The translations under genes were made by a program, and so were the position numbers. From positions 23,281,181 through 23,345,180 of the forward strand of contig NC_135552.1 of the NCBI RefSeq assembly GCF_964340395.1: 64,000 nucleotides of DNA, given 5' to 3'. The DNA is from Glandiceps talaboti. Its lineage: Eukaryota > Hemichordata > Enteropneusta > Spengelidae. The notes under the pieces are model-generated. The model searched no databases. It saw nothing but the letters and a program-made list of their open reading frames with translations, and had not been told where the DNA came from. Position 1 is the first letter of the stretch. Every line of letters begins with the position of its first letter. Shown piece after piece: positions 1 to 13,090 of the stretch.

Positions 1-904
1 TATTTACCTGTCTCTTACACTTAGTGTCATTTGTTCTGTTTTTTGTTCCATGAGTGAGTGCTTTGTTCGTAAATCTGACACACTACCATAGGAGTTCACG
101 TTAAAATCCCATACTTAAGTGTAGCCAACCTGAATCCGTCTTACAACATAACACTCGAGGATTGAAATTGAAACAAAGAGAACCACCAAACAATAACAAT
201 AACATTGTTGTCTGCACTCTGCACTCAAGCTTTTTTCAAACACAGCATTCAGAGGTATGGTACCCACAAGCTTCGGCATACAACACGTTCTCATTGGTTG
301 AGTATATCCACTCAGCACTCAGGATTTGAACATGAATTCACATGATATTGTGCCAGATGTAGGAACAATGTGTTCCCTCAAGGAACAAAAAAGAATGCAG
401 GAAACACATGTAAATAATGACATCACGCAAAGTTCACTGCTTTGATTTTAATCAGATTGACAGAATACAACAAATTCATATTCCTAACTTTGTTAATTTA
501 TGCACTGGGTAACCCAGATATACGAAGTCTCGCACATATAGTACTTGTTTTAGTAAAATTCAACATTCTGCAGTCCAAGCTCAGTTGAAACAAGTTCAGA
601 TTGTATAGGAAACTCTGCAACTTTTATCGCTTTCCCCTCAGCAAAAACACTCTATACCAAATATTTCAAACACCATATACAGCAATAAGATACAAGATCT
701 AATTCAGGTGCTGCATCTAAATTTGGGTACTAACTTTACAGACCACATAATACTGTACATAACATTCTACATATCATAAGCTGCATACATTGTCCATATC
801 ACATGATACACACACAGGTGCACACAGACATGGAGACAGAGACGGAGACATACCATGTGACACCAACACAAACAGACATACATGTACAACCGATCGATAC
901 TCAC

Positions 905-3900
905 CATCTCTAAGATCTTTAGCTCTCATTTTGCCTTGCTCTTGATTAAGTACATAGTTGACAGCATGTGTGTTATTTAGATTGGTTGGAAATCTAAAGC
1001 CTGCATAGTCTACTTCTTGCTGGGGCTGAGATCTAGTTTTACTTTTACTCCGTCTCTTCCTCCTTGCAATGTTGACAGGTGATATGGAGTGTGGATCTAG
1101 TAGTGGACTGTCATCAGGACCCTCATCAAATGTATCTTCCTTCATTCTTTTTTCTGCTTCAACTCTGCAAATACAATCGGAGATTTAAATCAACATTGTA
1201 AAGCAACACACAAAGTATTTTTTCTTTCTCTTAAATTCCACATAAAAATTATATGTCATGGTACGCCCAACCATTTATTATAATATTCCATACTTCCATA
1301 CTTATGGAATTATCATATTCAACAATGGAAGAATACATTTCACCATTTTACCTATTTCTGCAATTATAATATTCAATACTATTTTTCCTGGAGACACCGA
1401 GTGGGGATGACATAATATTCAACAAAACATACCCAAGTAGAATTGTTTGCTCAAAGTGTTTTATACAACAGCAATACATCATAAGAACTCTTGTCGACCT
1501 TATAATAAATAAAGTCCTCGTTTTTGAGACCTGTCACTTGACTATCTGTGCTAGTGTAAAAATATCATTAATATTTTCTCAATCATCGACTAACATCTCT
1601 GAGATGAGCAATAAAAATAACGTAATGTAATTAGAACACCTGTCTTGACTAATTACCTTGCTAGACCTGGTTCTGAGACTCCAGAAAAACTGCATACGAG
1701 TGGTTTGGAATTGAACTGTGAGATATTCAGCTGTAGTTTCATGTGTGCAGTACTAAAGTCAGTGGGTGAAAAGGAAACAGCTATACTGACTTCCCCACTG
1801 GCTGGCACAATGCCAGACAGAGGATGCACTGTGAAAGCTGGATGAGGCTGCAGATAGGTTAACTGGAATTCAAAATCTATTGGAGCATTACATCGCAGCG
1901 GAATCACTTTTGAAGAGCTGTGTGCACCGGAGGAGATACGTCAAAAAAAAAAAGGCAAGGGAGAAACAAAACAAGTTAATAACAATGCACACATTGGGGA
2001 ATGAATAGATGACACTTGCAGCTGTGACAAGCTAGTAACATCATCATCTAAGGTTGTATGTCCATATAGCATGTCTGTTGGGGATTAGCTGATGAACTGT
2101 ATACGTTACCGGATGCTGATCAATATCTAAATTAATCTACACTACATAATATCTATACTAGGCTTGCTACAAAGATCATCCTCTGTCCATTCAATTAATT
2201 CAATTAAATGTATACCTAGTATAATGCTACTGCAGCAGAAATCAATTATGTGTTACACAACTAATAAACAGCCAGGTTCAGTCATTCTATTTGTAACTGC
2301 ACTAAGCCATCACTGCCATGAATGATGTGTTCAATTTACATACATGTATATAACTGTACTTAGTTCAATCATGTTTATGTAAATAAACCGTCACAATAAT
2401 GACAGCAACACTGCATATAATACTGTATAATTATGTATTCATAACCTGCATAACAATACATTCAGTATTTGCTCATTTACATAAGGTTAAATATATTCTG
2501 GCATTTAAAAATACAGGGGTGATGTATTTATTAGTTTCTGGTATTATATATATAATGTATAGTGGAGTCAGGTGTCAAAACCTTTTTGTGTCTTTTTATC
2601 TTAAAACCGTTTGCCCATGAAATGAATGAATATCATGAAATACCATCATACATCACAATAAATACAAAGCTGTTTTTAATGCAAATTGTAAACTACCAAA
2701 TCACTGAAAGACTGGTATTACCTAACCTGTCAATAACATTTCATTTTTTTTCTAAATTACAACCCGTGAAAAAACACCACTGCTTTTGCTTACCCAGGCA
2801 GGAATGGGACAAGTTCCATGTAAAGACATACAATATAATTAGCGTCAATAACTTATCAACACATAAACATTACAGGAGCCAGGATCCCATAACGCTGTTT
2901 ACTGATAGAACGCTACATCATCAAGTACAACTCTTAGTTTTACATTATAACTTCCCCAGATATATACAAACTGACAAAGGCATTGCCTAAACCTACATCA
3001 AAGGCACCCTCGGTTGTTTTTATTATAAGTTGTATTGTTGTTTTTACCTAATTTTGTCATTGTATGCAATCTTTCCTTAGCTCACTTCATTCAAATGCAC
3101 GGGTGTTTTTTAGCAGGTTGTATTTACAATACAATAACTTACGTGTGAGAAACTGGTGTCGGTGGAAAGTGAACAATTTCTGGGAAATCAGCTGTGTTCA
3201 TAACCGGATATGCATGAATTGGTATTAATAAATTCTCATCCTCCTACAAGACACAAACAGACAAGGAAAAAGACATGCTGTCAAATAATTCATCCTCCAT
3301 CTATTTTTAATACTTAATATGATGAAGTTAAAGACGTGATGTGAATCCCAAATGAGGTGTTATTATTGTCATCTGTATTGCACGTCATAACAACTTATTC
3401 ACCTGGGGATTTCCTGAATCAGCTTTAATATAAAGATATCATGACTGCATATGACACTGTTTTTGTTGTCTCACTGGATCATGAAAGGGTCATATCATAT
3501 GAAGGCCACTTTAAGTGATATGCAGTCAAGCACAGAACAAGAGGTTCATAGTAAATGGGTCACTGTCATTAAAAATCTCAATGGCAGTGTAGAGTTCAAG
3601 TATATAAACAAGGTAACATAAAATATGCATACAATATGATATTGTTATAATTGCAAAATATATGTATAATTTATACCAATAGGTATGATACAAATGATAT
3701 ACATATATCCCACTGCAAAATGTATAAATATAAATCAAAATAAAAAATAATGAACCTATCTGCATGTAAAGGTGATTTCATGTCAGATCCAAAGGAAACT
3801 CATCTATTGCATAATGTATCTTATTGCATACACTCAAACTAATACTGTAGTGATAAGACTTCTGTCTAGCATGTTCAGTGAACAAAAAACATGCCTGGCA

Positions 3901-6900
3901 CATTGCCATCAAAAATGGAACATGATATATATTTATCACACAGAATTTCAAAATGTTGCCATGTAATTTAAATAATCGTAGAATTGCATAACAAAAGAAA
4001 TTTTTCTCATGTAATTTTCCATGCAGTACATTTCAAGCTATTGTATGATAATAACCCCTCTACTCTGCAAAGATCAGAGAAATCATATTTGGTAAGCATG
4101 CTAAATGTTAACACTTTTAAAGAATTTCAATCATGATGGCTGGCACATATTTGAGTCTTTACTCAGTGTTAAATACCGATGTGTATTGTTCTAAGTATAA
4201 GAGCTAACAATTTGTACAATTTACAAATCTCTGCATCAAGAATGGTATATATTATGAAATCAAGCAATGATAGACAATGAGATGTCATCTGAAATTACTT
4301 GAAACACAATGTGAATATCTCACACAGCACCATTTCCGCTCATCAACAGGCAGAAAAGATCAATCATGTTGTGTCTACATGTGTTTAGAAACCCTGACGT
4401 GACCTCAGTTGTGAGAGGTTACCATCCAACCAGTGTATAGGGCCTGTCATGAGGCTTATAGGATCAAAGTATCGTTTTTCACCATGTCTGCATTCTGATG
4501 AAGCAGCTCTGCATTGGTGACACTTGTCTAACAACTACTACAATGTATTTTAATAGGCCAAACCATGCTTGACATACTAAGTTATTCATGACTAAGCTAA
4601 ACGTGTACGCCTGGCTGAATTTCTGTTAGTATACATGTACATGTATGAGATAAACAATTGTATCATTATAAGGATGAGGATATTTATGTACACTTAGACG
4701 ACCTGTAATATGATGTATTCTTACATACTTGTATTATGTGACATGACAGATCAATTTATCTGCTCAGAAGTACATATATCTACAGATCTGACAAATATTA
4801 CACATTCTTATCAACTGTGTACACTGGTATGTTATCCCTGATCATAAATGATAAAGTTAGAAGACAGCAAATGAAATATGTATATCAAGTTTTTTTCATA
4901 TACATGTACTGGTAGCAACTGGTTTAACCTCATAGTAACACGTCACTATAATTGTTAGGGATTTCAGCCTCATTGCAGCTACCATAACTAATCACAACAC
5001 TTGCGACCACTGATACCATATTTCAATGTTTCCATCCATGGTACTGTGAATTTTTTCTTCTCTAGCTTTGTAAGCTGGACTGAAATCTATACTTTGTAAA
5101 GTTAGTGATGATTCAAACTTTCATGCGCGCCTAGAGTAATAGATGTGAAGTGTGTGGAGCGAAAGTTAAATTGTGTGATGTTGACCAAGAAATCGAATGT
5201 TCCTTATTTTTATGATGTGCCTCGGCAGTAATATTCTATTTGAGGTACTGAGAATTAAATATTTCGTATCCAGATTGTCGTTAGAGTTCATGATTCTGTT
5301 AAACCCTTCGTCACTCACCTGAATGGTTAACCTGGCCAAATCTTATATCTTGTCTACATAGTATATTTATGTGCACCTCACCCCAACATCAAACAGTGCC
5401 TTCTACATTTTTATTTCTTTTCAGTGTGTAAATTTAACTATTTAGAGCAGCACAACAGATTAAATACATACCTTGCAATGTACTCTGATACAGTCATAGT
5501 AGTACCTCCATTCATCTGGTACAAACTCTACCACAATGTCCATAGTCATACCTGGTACTAGTCTATCTGGTTTCTTATATTTGACCCTAAAGTATGCTGT
5601 AGATGGTGGTATGATATGCATCTGTAGGCATTCTGAGGAGATGTTTGCCACCCTCTGAAATAAATGAAAGCATCACTTGTCATTATGTCAAGTAGTGGTT
5701 ATGTTCAACTGTATTATCACCAACAATATAACACCTCCATAAGTGACTGCAAATTTGTCAATAGCATTTACATGTGTAATTAACAATTTTCATAGGACTA
5801 GGAGACTGCAAATTTGTCAACTGCATCACCAAAACTTATAACTATTATAAGTGACCACAACTTTAATGGTTTTTGGATTTGTTTTCTCCTTTTTTAACAA
5901 GATGACTAAGTTTTAGGAAGCAAAACACTTGGTAATTTTCCTGGATTCAAGGATGGAATCTGTATGTCTGCAGTACTAATGGTTTCTATACACCGTGATG
6001 ACAGTAAGTGTTCAAAATTCCATACTGAATCTAGTTATCACTTGAGAACAGTTACAGTTACAGTAAGTCTTCTTATAATATCTGAGGAAATTCTTGCTCA
6101 AATTCTTCAAATTGTTACTTTGTCAGTTAATTGTAAGTGTGAATTACCATGAAAATCAGTGCAGATCTTATTTCACTATCACAACTGACACTGGGAGACC
6201 ATGTGGTTTTCAATTTTCTTCTTAAAGTTTTAACATTACATCATCAAAATTTGCACATATTTGTTACCGACATGTAAAGCCAGTAAAAGATGACATGTAA
6301 CACATTCATTGTATAACACCGTACTGATAATCAGGGCAATTTACCAATATCAATTGAAAGTTGCCAAGTATATTTGACAATCAAAGTGACAGCCACTGGG
6401 CAGTGCATAGTGTGAAAGTGTACAAATTTCAAGTTATTCATTCACAAATATAACATGTTATTTTAAGTGTACTTACCATTGTCTGCTTGTGGAGATTTCC
6501 TAATTCATACCCAGAAAAGTGTACCACACCTGGTCTAGCCTGAACAAGATCATTTTGATTGACCTTGTGGAAGATTTCTATTTTGGAAGAAAAAACAAAA
6601 CACAGTTATTGAGTTAATACAATGTATAGTATATTAAGTAAATCATTATGTAAGGGAACCCTTGCTAAGTCATGACGTTACCCAATACATGCTGTTATCA
6701 ATCCTCCTACCATTACACTAATGATCTCATATTGTTCTGTCAGGTATGAGATACCCTACAACTGTCTCTAGGACAGTTCTGTGTGATACACACAATACTT
6801 GTTTCACCATAGCCATTCAGGGTGACAGCTATAAAACAATCTTGAGTGCTATGCATAGCTGCATCCAAGAGGTTCAGTCTGACCAGTTACTCATTTTGTT

Positions 6901-8410
6901 ATGGATGTACTTATGTACACAATTAGTACACTGCATGTAACTATCCAAACATGGATTTACAGTCTTCTGCTGCTAGGTACAAGTAAAATGCACTTTGTTG
7001 TACAGTCCAAAGCATCTGTACAAGGAGAGCTCACCAATTGTAGCTGTCCATTCCAGAAGAAAGAAACACTCAGGTTGATGATGTAGATTTATTCATTCAT
7101 ATGTTATATGAAATACACATAGTATAACTGGCACTGAAAATTAAGTCCCCTATCTACACATTTCTGTGGCACGTACACCTCACACATGATTTTTTTGTAT
7201 CACTTCACTTTCTGTTGGTAACATACATAGATACACCGTCTATACACCCACTAGTATCTCTGAGAGTGTTTCATCTTTTAACAATAATGGTGTTATAGAA
7301 ACCTACTTTTTTTTAAACTTGAAAGTAAGGTTTCATTTAAAAACTATATAACACATTGCAAAGTGGCAATAAATCTTGAAGTTGGACTGGTTTGTCATGA
7401 TTCATTGATGCAACAGACATCATCGAATCAAAATGAATAACAAAGTTTGTTTGTAAACCTGTCTATAGTCATAACAGATGATTAACACAACTATTTCAAC
7501 TATCATAACTTGCATTTTGAATTTTTGAATTTAATTTGTCCTTGTACAAATGTTTATACTCTTGATGGATGGTTGACACTACTAATTCAGCTATACTACA
7601 TGTACATACCATTTTGATTGTTTAGAATTTTGCTTATTCTTACTTGTCTGTAATCATTCCACAGTACCTTTTTACCTCACTGACCCAAAGACAAACACCC
7701 TACATCAGACATTACATAAAACAATGCATTGCCTCCATACATAATTCATAAATTCATGAAATGAAAATTCAAATTATTATTTGAATGTCAATAGTTTAAA
7801 CCAGAAACAACTTGCTATATTACTAAGTTCAGTACATGATATCTTTTTCTATATTCAACCGGAAGGGGTGTAGGGTACCCAATGTTATTACATTGTAGTA
7901 CTGGATTGTTATGTAGGAACAAACTGCTTGTCGTGCCAGTGCTCTGCCCACAAATCATAAAACGCACAGCTGCAGTTCTGTTGATGAGACAATCTGCTTG
8001 TGTATGGAAGGTATGAAACAAATGGCAACTAAACTGCTAACAAAAATCTATGCTACTCTGATAAGTTATACCTGGTTCTTCTGAGTCTCGGATCCAATCT
8101 GACTGTTTAAATTTCGATTCAAGTTCAAAATAAATTTATTGTGATTAGTCATAAATACGCTGAAACATGAAGCGTTTGTCGCACAAATGCCGACAAGAAA
8201 ATCTCTACACTTGCACAAGAAATGTTTGCAAAAATTACCGTTATCATAATTCACCAAACTTTTCAATGAAATTGATAAACACTTACTTGTGTCAAGTATA
8301 TGATTAGGAACGACTTGACTTTTCTTCGGGGCCACTAAAGTGTCTGGCACCACGATTCCGTTGGTACGAATGCCATTCGGCCCCTTGTTGATCGGTCTCG
8401 CGACTGCCAT
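905..8410 (-). CDS. CFAP221: CFAP221 (PCDP1) 5' part, cilia- and flagella-associated protein, six exons, partial
   Basis: Coding exons (minus): 8410-8287, 6577-6477, 5654-5472, 3243-3143, 1917-1657 and 1164-905. All junctions have GT..AG signals and the phases agree, giving 343 residues before the gene leaves the window. Exon 3 encodes HIIPPSTAYF and PDEWRYYYDCIRVHCK, and exon 4 starts with an IPIHAYPVMN block. This is the ASH/HYDIN-like immunoglobulin region typical of CFAP221. Exon 5 encodes a second beta-rich block (VIPLRCNAP, then PASGEVSIAVSFSPTDFS). Exon 6 has a basic RRKRRSKSK stretch and then the conserved YAGFRFPTNLNN segment. In vertebrates the protein belongs to the C1d central-pair projection of motile axonemes and binds calmodulin; loss impairs ciliary and sperm motility. 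The start ATG at 8410 is the first in the exon. The calmodulin-binding C-terminal half is not in this window. Confidence 0.93.
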
Positions 8411-8741
8411 CGTGCTAATCAACCAAAGTTTACCGATTTTTCCTTAATATTCCTTGCATGTGAATGGAGTTACAAAATTATTTACAAGAAGTTGTTTTTC
8501 TTTGGGGCCCAGAGGGCCTCAGACTACAGACACCGAATGCAAGCCGTTTGTCGGAATACAGCACACAACACGTGAAAATTCCAGGTATGGCAACGGCATA
8601 AAAGATAAAAGTCTCACTGATATCAAGGTCCACTGCAGTTTCCCTCAAGAGCAGTATGTCTTCAGACGGAAAACGTTCATGACATACGAAAACATCAACG
8701 AAAGCCTGTTATTTTGGAGACGAAACACAAAATATCAGTAA

Positions 8742-8752
8742 GCCGCCATCTT
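8742..8752 (-). promoter_or_regulatory. YY1-type AAGATGGCGGC motif upstream of CFAP221
   Basis: The plus strand reads GCCGCCATCTT, so the minus strand reads AAGATGGCGGC. It lies about 330 bp upstream of the CFAP221 start codon, in the sense orientation. This motif is common at animal transcription start sites. Promoter assignment is inferred from motif and position only. Confidence 0.45.
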
Positions 8753-9253
8753 GAACTGTCTACTGCACTATGATTCAGAAATATCATTCCGCTGGAGGAT
8801 TCGAGAGTGTGTATTAATATAATGCAGATAATATTTCAATTTAGGTGATATCATTTTATTCTATAAATTGATTGAACAATATTAGATATATTTAGAAAGA
8901 AGATCTGGGATATTTATCATTTAACGTCTCATTTTAGTCCTTGTTGCGGCTTGATAAAATATCACCAGGGAGTAAAGTGGCCAGGGCCTTCCGAATGTTT
9001 CTATGACGACATTGCGTAACTGGAGTAAAGAAACAACGCACTTTGTGGCTGTACAGCTGCAGTGGAGTAAAGGACACCCGGAAAGGACAAACTTTGAGAT
9101 ACGAACGAAACAAGAGAAACAATAACAACTGATACAGTACGTAATATCACACACACAAGTGCACACAATTCCGGGGATAAAACTTAGGCAACGACTGTAC
9201 ATGTAGTATGAAAAACAAGCAAAACTGTTACAGAATGTGTCTATCTGTGTGCC

Positions 9254-9885
9254 TTAGGGAGCCTTCAGTATTTACAGGGGGAGGGCCGGAGGAAATCACA
9301 CACGACCCTCCCCCAAATCTCCATTTGTAAAAAGTGCCCCTCCCCTGTGTCACACGTGTATTACCATTAGTCGTATCAATAGATGTTTACACTCACGGTA
9401 TAATGCGTTAATTTGGGCAAATAGTGAGTTTGTTCTAGCAAGCTATAGCTACTAATTAATGCAAAGCTGATAAACTCAGATAAGACAGGAAATAGAAGAA
9501 AAAAACAGTGAGAGGAAACAGTATTTAAAACTTTATTTGAAATATACAGAAAATAATATTAGAAATCCGGAAAATCGCGAGTACAAAATTGATCATTTGT
9601 CCTTTACCTTGTGGATACAGTGAATATTGGTAGCAGTTTTTTATGCGTTTTCTTTGACGGTTCATGTATCTATTTAGTATCTAAAACGTGCTTTTCCTGT
9701 TGTGCATACTCTGCCTGATCTGCATGGTCACTTGTAAAAGTTCCCTGATATTATTGTCATTATCATCACCTTCACCTTCAGTATTGCCATCAGTGTCACT
9801 CTCATCTGACTCACTGTGTCACCACTTGAGTCAGTACAATGTACATGTATCACTGTACGTGTTCTCTATTACACAATTCAAAACT

Positions 9886-9934
<49 letters not shown>

Positions 9935-10041
9935 TGCTACCATTTGTGCTTTGGCATGTAAAGATCTACCCATATTTTCAAATTTTTCATTACCATTCCT
10001 CCGATTCCCCCCCCCGGTCGTAAATAATGACGGCTCCCTAA
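9254..10041. mobile_element. Non-autonomous DNA element with terminal inverted repeats, about 790 bp
   Basis: The left end reads TTAGGGAGCCTTCAGTATTT (9254 onward). The reverse complement of the right end reads TTAGGGAGCCGTCATTATTT. Both ends are followed inwards by G-rich tracts (GGGGGAGGGCC on the left, a nine-G run on the right strand). The interior is AT-rich, has no transposase-like frame, and contains an ATC microsatellite at 9888-9934. No clear target-site duplication is visible, apart from the TTA/TAA that is itself part of the repeat. The pattern fits a deletion derivative of a cut-and-paste transposon; the superfamily is not assigned. Confidence 0.65.
9888..9934. repeat. (ATC)n microsatellite
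   Basis: Uninterrupted ATC trinucleotide run inside the inverted-repeat element at 9254-10041. Confidence 0.95.
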
Positions 10042-11349
10042 AAGTGAGAGTGGATACCCCGGCTCGAGCTCTGCCGATCGGAAGAGAATGCGAATATGCA
10101 AATCATCATGATCATGTGAATATGGAATATGTCATTCGTGTATGGTAGAACTCCATCCAGTGCACTGCAGATGCAAACGATCTTGGTAAGGTACACGCCT
10201 TTCATGTGAAGGTAGGTTTCAAAAAAAAAATCAAAATAATTAATTTTGTGAATATTCAGACACATTTCAACACGCCTTTCACCGTGTCAACACTAAACAA
10301 TAACATGATTTTGATAGTATATTACATTGTTATATATAGACTGTTAGACACATGGTGCGATGATGTAAGCGCCCGTAGCGGTCTGTACAGTGGCGTATTA
10401 TGCTTTGTTTGTGTGTCTACATCATGATCTAGACTGCATTGCATTGTGAACACCCTGCCAATGGTGCATTGAGTGAGATGTGTGATTTTTGGTGAAATTA
10501 AATATTCAATCCAAACGATTGTGGTTTGGATTTTATTTGTCTGGTAATGTGTAGTACAGGTTGTATATTTAGTGGGATGGTCCTACTGATGGATCTCTGA
10601 ATCATGAATGAAAACATTCCCAGGTCCAAGTTTTCTTGTTTTTTTCTTTTGTAAATTTGACGTTATAATGTTTGCAAGAGGCCTGTATAGTATATATAGT
10701 ACAATCTGGCTTAGGCCAAATACAAAAAATAGCGTGTTTCCAATAACCCGGTGATCTGCCAACTATACTGACTGCCATCTATATACTGGCATTGGCTAGT
10801 GATAGTGTGCACGTACATGCGTGGGATTCTATTCATGTTTCGCTGTCCATGAACTGTTGTCACGTCTCCTCTAGTTTCTCGCCAAAGTGTATATTCGCTG
10901 TTATTTTACAACAAGGTAAAACTCGGTCAGTTGTGGCTTATGTATAGCAGTTCTACTGACACAAGGGAGGGGGAGTACTTCTTTAGTTATACTTCATGAT
11001 CAGCGTCGTTATCTTGTCGTTGACCAGTGTACATTTTGTTACTTCGTACGATTTCACTCGCCAGTGGAAATTTTAGGAGCAACATCATTTAAAAGCTGGT
11101 ACTTAATTTTCACACTTTACGTGTTAACATAGAGACTGTAATTAAATGTCTACCTACCCCAATATTCTGTCAAGTTTAAACTTTCTTTTGAGACGTTACG
11201 GTTTACCTTTGGCCATCACACTGATCTTCAGTTTCAATTATCAGCTTCCTGCATTATCAGACACTTTGTACCATTTATTTGTTGCCATCCATTTCTTTTA
11301 TCATGTCTCCATCAGACACATAGAAATAAAGTGTACGAGGGTGGACTTT

Positions 11350-11791
11350 CATATTTCATTCATATTTCAGTCATACATGTATAGGCACTTTCTCTGTTAA
11401 CCTCTTCATTCATATTTCAGTCATACATGTATAGCCACTTTCACTGTTAACCTCTTCATTCATATTTCAGTCATACATGTATAGCCACTTTCACTGTTAA
11501 CCTCTTCATTCATATTTCAGCCATATATATAGCCACTTTCACTGTTAACCTCTTCATTCATATTTCAGTCATACATGTATAGCCACTTTCAATGTTAACC
11601 TCTTCATTCATATTTCAGCCATATATATAGCCACTTTCACTGTTAACCTCTTCATTCATATTTCAGTCATACATGTATCGCCACTTTCACTGTTAACCTC
11701 TTCATTCATATTTCAGTCATACATGTATAGCCACTTTCACTGTTAACCTCTTCATTCATATTTCAGTCATACATGTATAGCCACTTTCACA
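11350..11791. repeat. 50-bp minisatellite, about nine copies
   Basis: Units start at about 11358 and then every 48-50 bp up to about 11753. The consensus runs CATTCATATTTCAGTCATAC, ATGTATAGCCACTTTCACTG, TTAACCTCTT. Two copies (about 11507 and 11605) are a 48-bp variant with CCATATATATAGCC. The repeat lies 330 bp upstream of the sialyltransferase start codon. Confidence 0.95.
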
Positions 11792-12124
11792 TTGTATCGA
11801 CAACTTCAGTGTTTACACCAAGTCTCATGGCAGCTTTTGCTACTTGATTTTTAACAATATGTTCTAAGACAACATATTTCTACAAATGAACTGATTATAT
11901 TTGTATTGCATATGATAATATTTATCATTTTCTGCATATTTTACAGGAAATCCAATACACCCTGGCCAATACATCAGTTGAAGACAACATGGAGAATATT
12001 TCGTATCAAATATAGTGAAAGTGAACAGGTGTAGCACCCCCTGTTCAATCTTTTGACCATAAGGACTGTTACAGTGAAAGGAAGTTGACATTCATTGAAG
12101 TCACCGGTCACATTCTTCATAGCT

Positions 12125-13050
12125 ATGTTCAGATTAAGGTGGTGTATTAGAAGACTACTATGTGGGTATTCTTTCCTGCAATGGTGTTTGCTCGTCTTCA
12201 CTTGTCTAATGGCCTTAGTAATCCTTTATTTGACTGTGTATTTTTATGCTGCTGACAGAATTATGGCCTACTTTAGGAAACTTGGACCTTCATTTGATAC
12301 TGCACTATTACAATATAATCTAAGTGTATCTGTTGATTCAAGACAATTACAGGATATAAGGTAGGTTAATAGTTCAATGCACTTGCATTGAAATCACAGT
12401 CACTTGTGAACTAATATTCCATTCCAGGATGGTGCTATTCTAGTCTAGGATTATCGTAATACAAAATAATGACGTTATTATAGGTATTTACGATATTCAC
12501 AAAGTAAGAGAGCTTATCCGAAACATCCATCAGTAATATGATGTTTTTAGAATATCGTAAATACCTATAATAACGTCATTATTTTGTATTATGATCATCC
12601 TAGACTATAAAGTCACCACCCTGGAATGGAACGTTAGTTCACAAGTGACTGTGATTGAAATAGACATCCCTCAGATTTAACCCTGTATTAACTTGACCAC
12701 AAAGTTTTTGTCAAAAATATGTAGAGGAACAGCAACATGAACAGGTAAATCAGCTGTGACTCTATCTTTGCATTTTTTAAAAATAATAGTTACACTCTAT
12801 CAGTATCATTGGAACTTTTGCAGTAACTGCTACATTAAGATCTATACACATGCAACACCATGCACTGATAAGCATTTAGACTTTGTTTTATAAATAATTT
12901 TGATACCTGCTATTGGCAGTATTTTTAGGATTTTGTGTGTGAGTGTTAGAAGTCGCTCAAGCTGACTGCAATTTTTAGTACAGTATGTACATGTACATGT
13001 ACATGCACATGGTTTGCGTGCATGCGTGTGTGTGTGTGTATGTGTGTGTG

Positions 13051-13090
<40 letters not shown>

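Noticed and set aside
1-100. Minus-strand open stretch ending in CAG|GTAAATA at the left edge, a possible next CFAP221 exon
   Set aside because: The encoded residues do not resemble CFAP221 and no convincing acceptor with the right phase was seen.
774-904. Extension of the CFAP221 exon 6 frame past the donor
   Set aside because: GTGAGT at 904-899 gives a good donor and the read-through residues are low-complexity and unlike the family.
8454-8741. 95-codon plus-strand frame in the CFAP221 promoter region
   Set aside because: No recognisable motif; it overlaps a likely divergent promoter and CFAP221 5' UTR.
11350-11791. Regular array that might be taken for a CRISPR
   Set aside because: Units are contiguous without unique spacers and the DNA is animal nuclear.
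12095-12124. Ten-codon N-terminal extension of the sialyltransferase
   Set aside because: It would begin with TTG; the first ATG after the in-frame TGA is at 12125.
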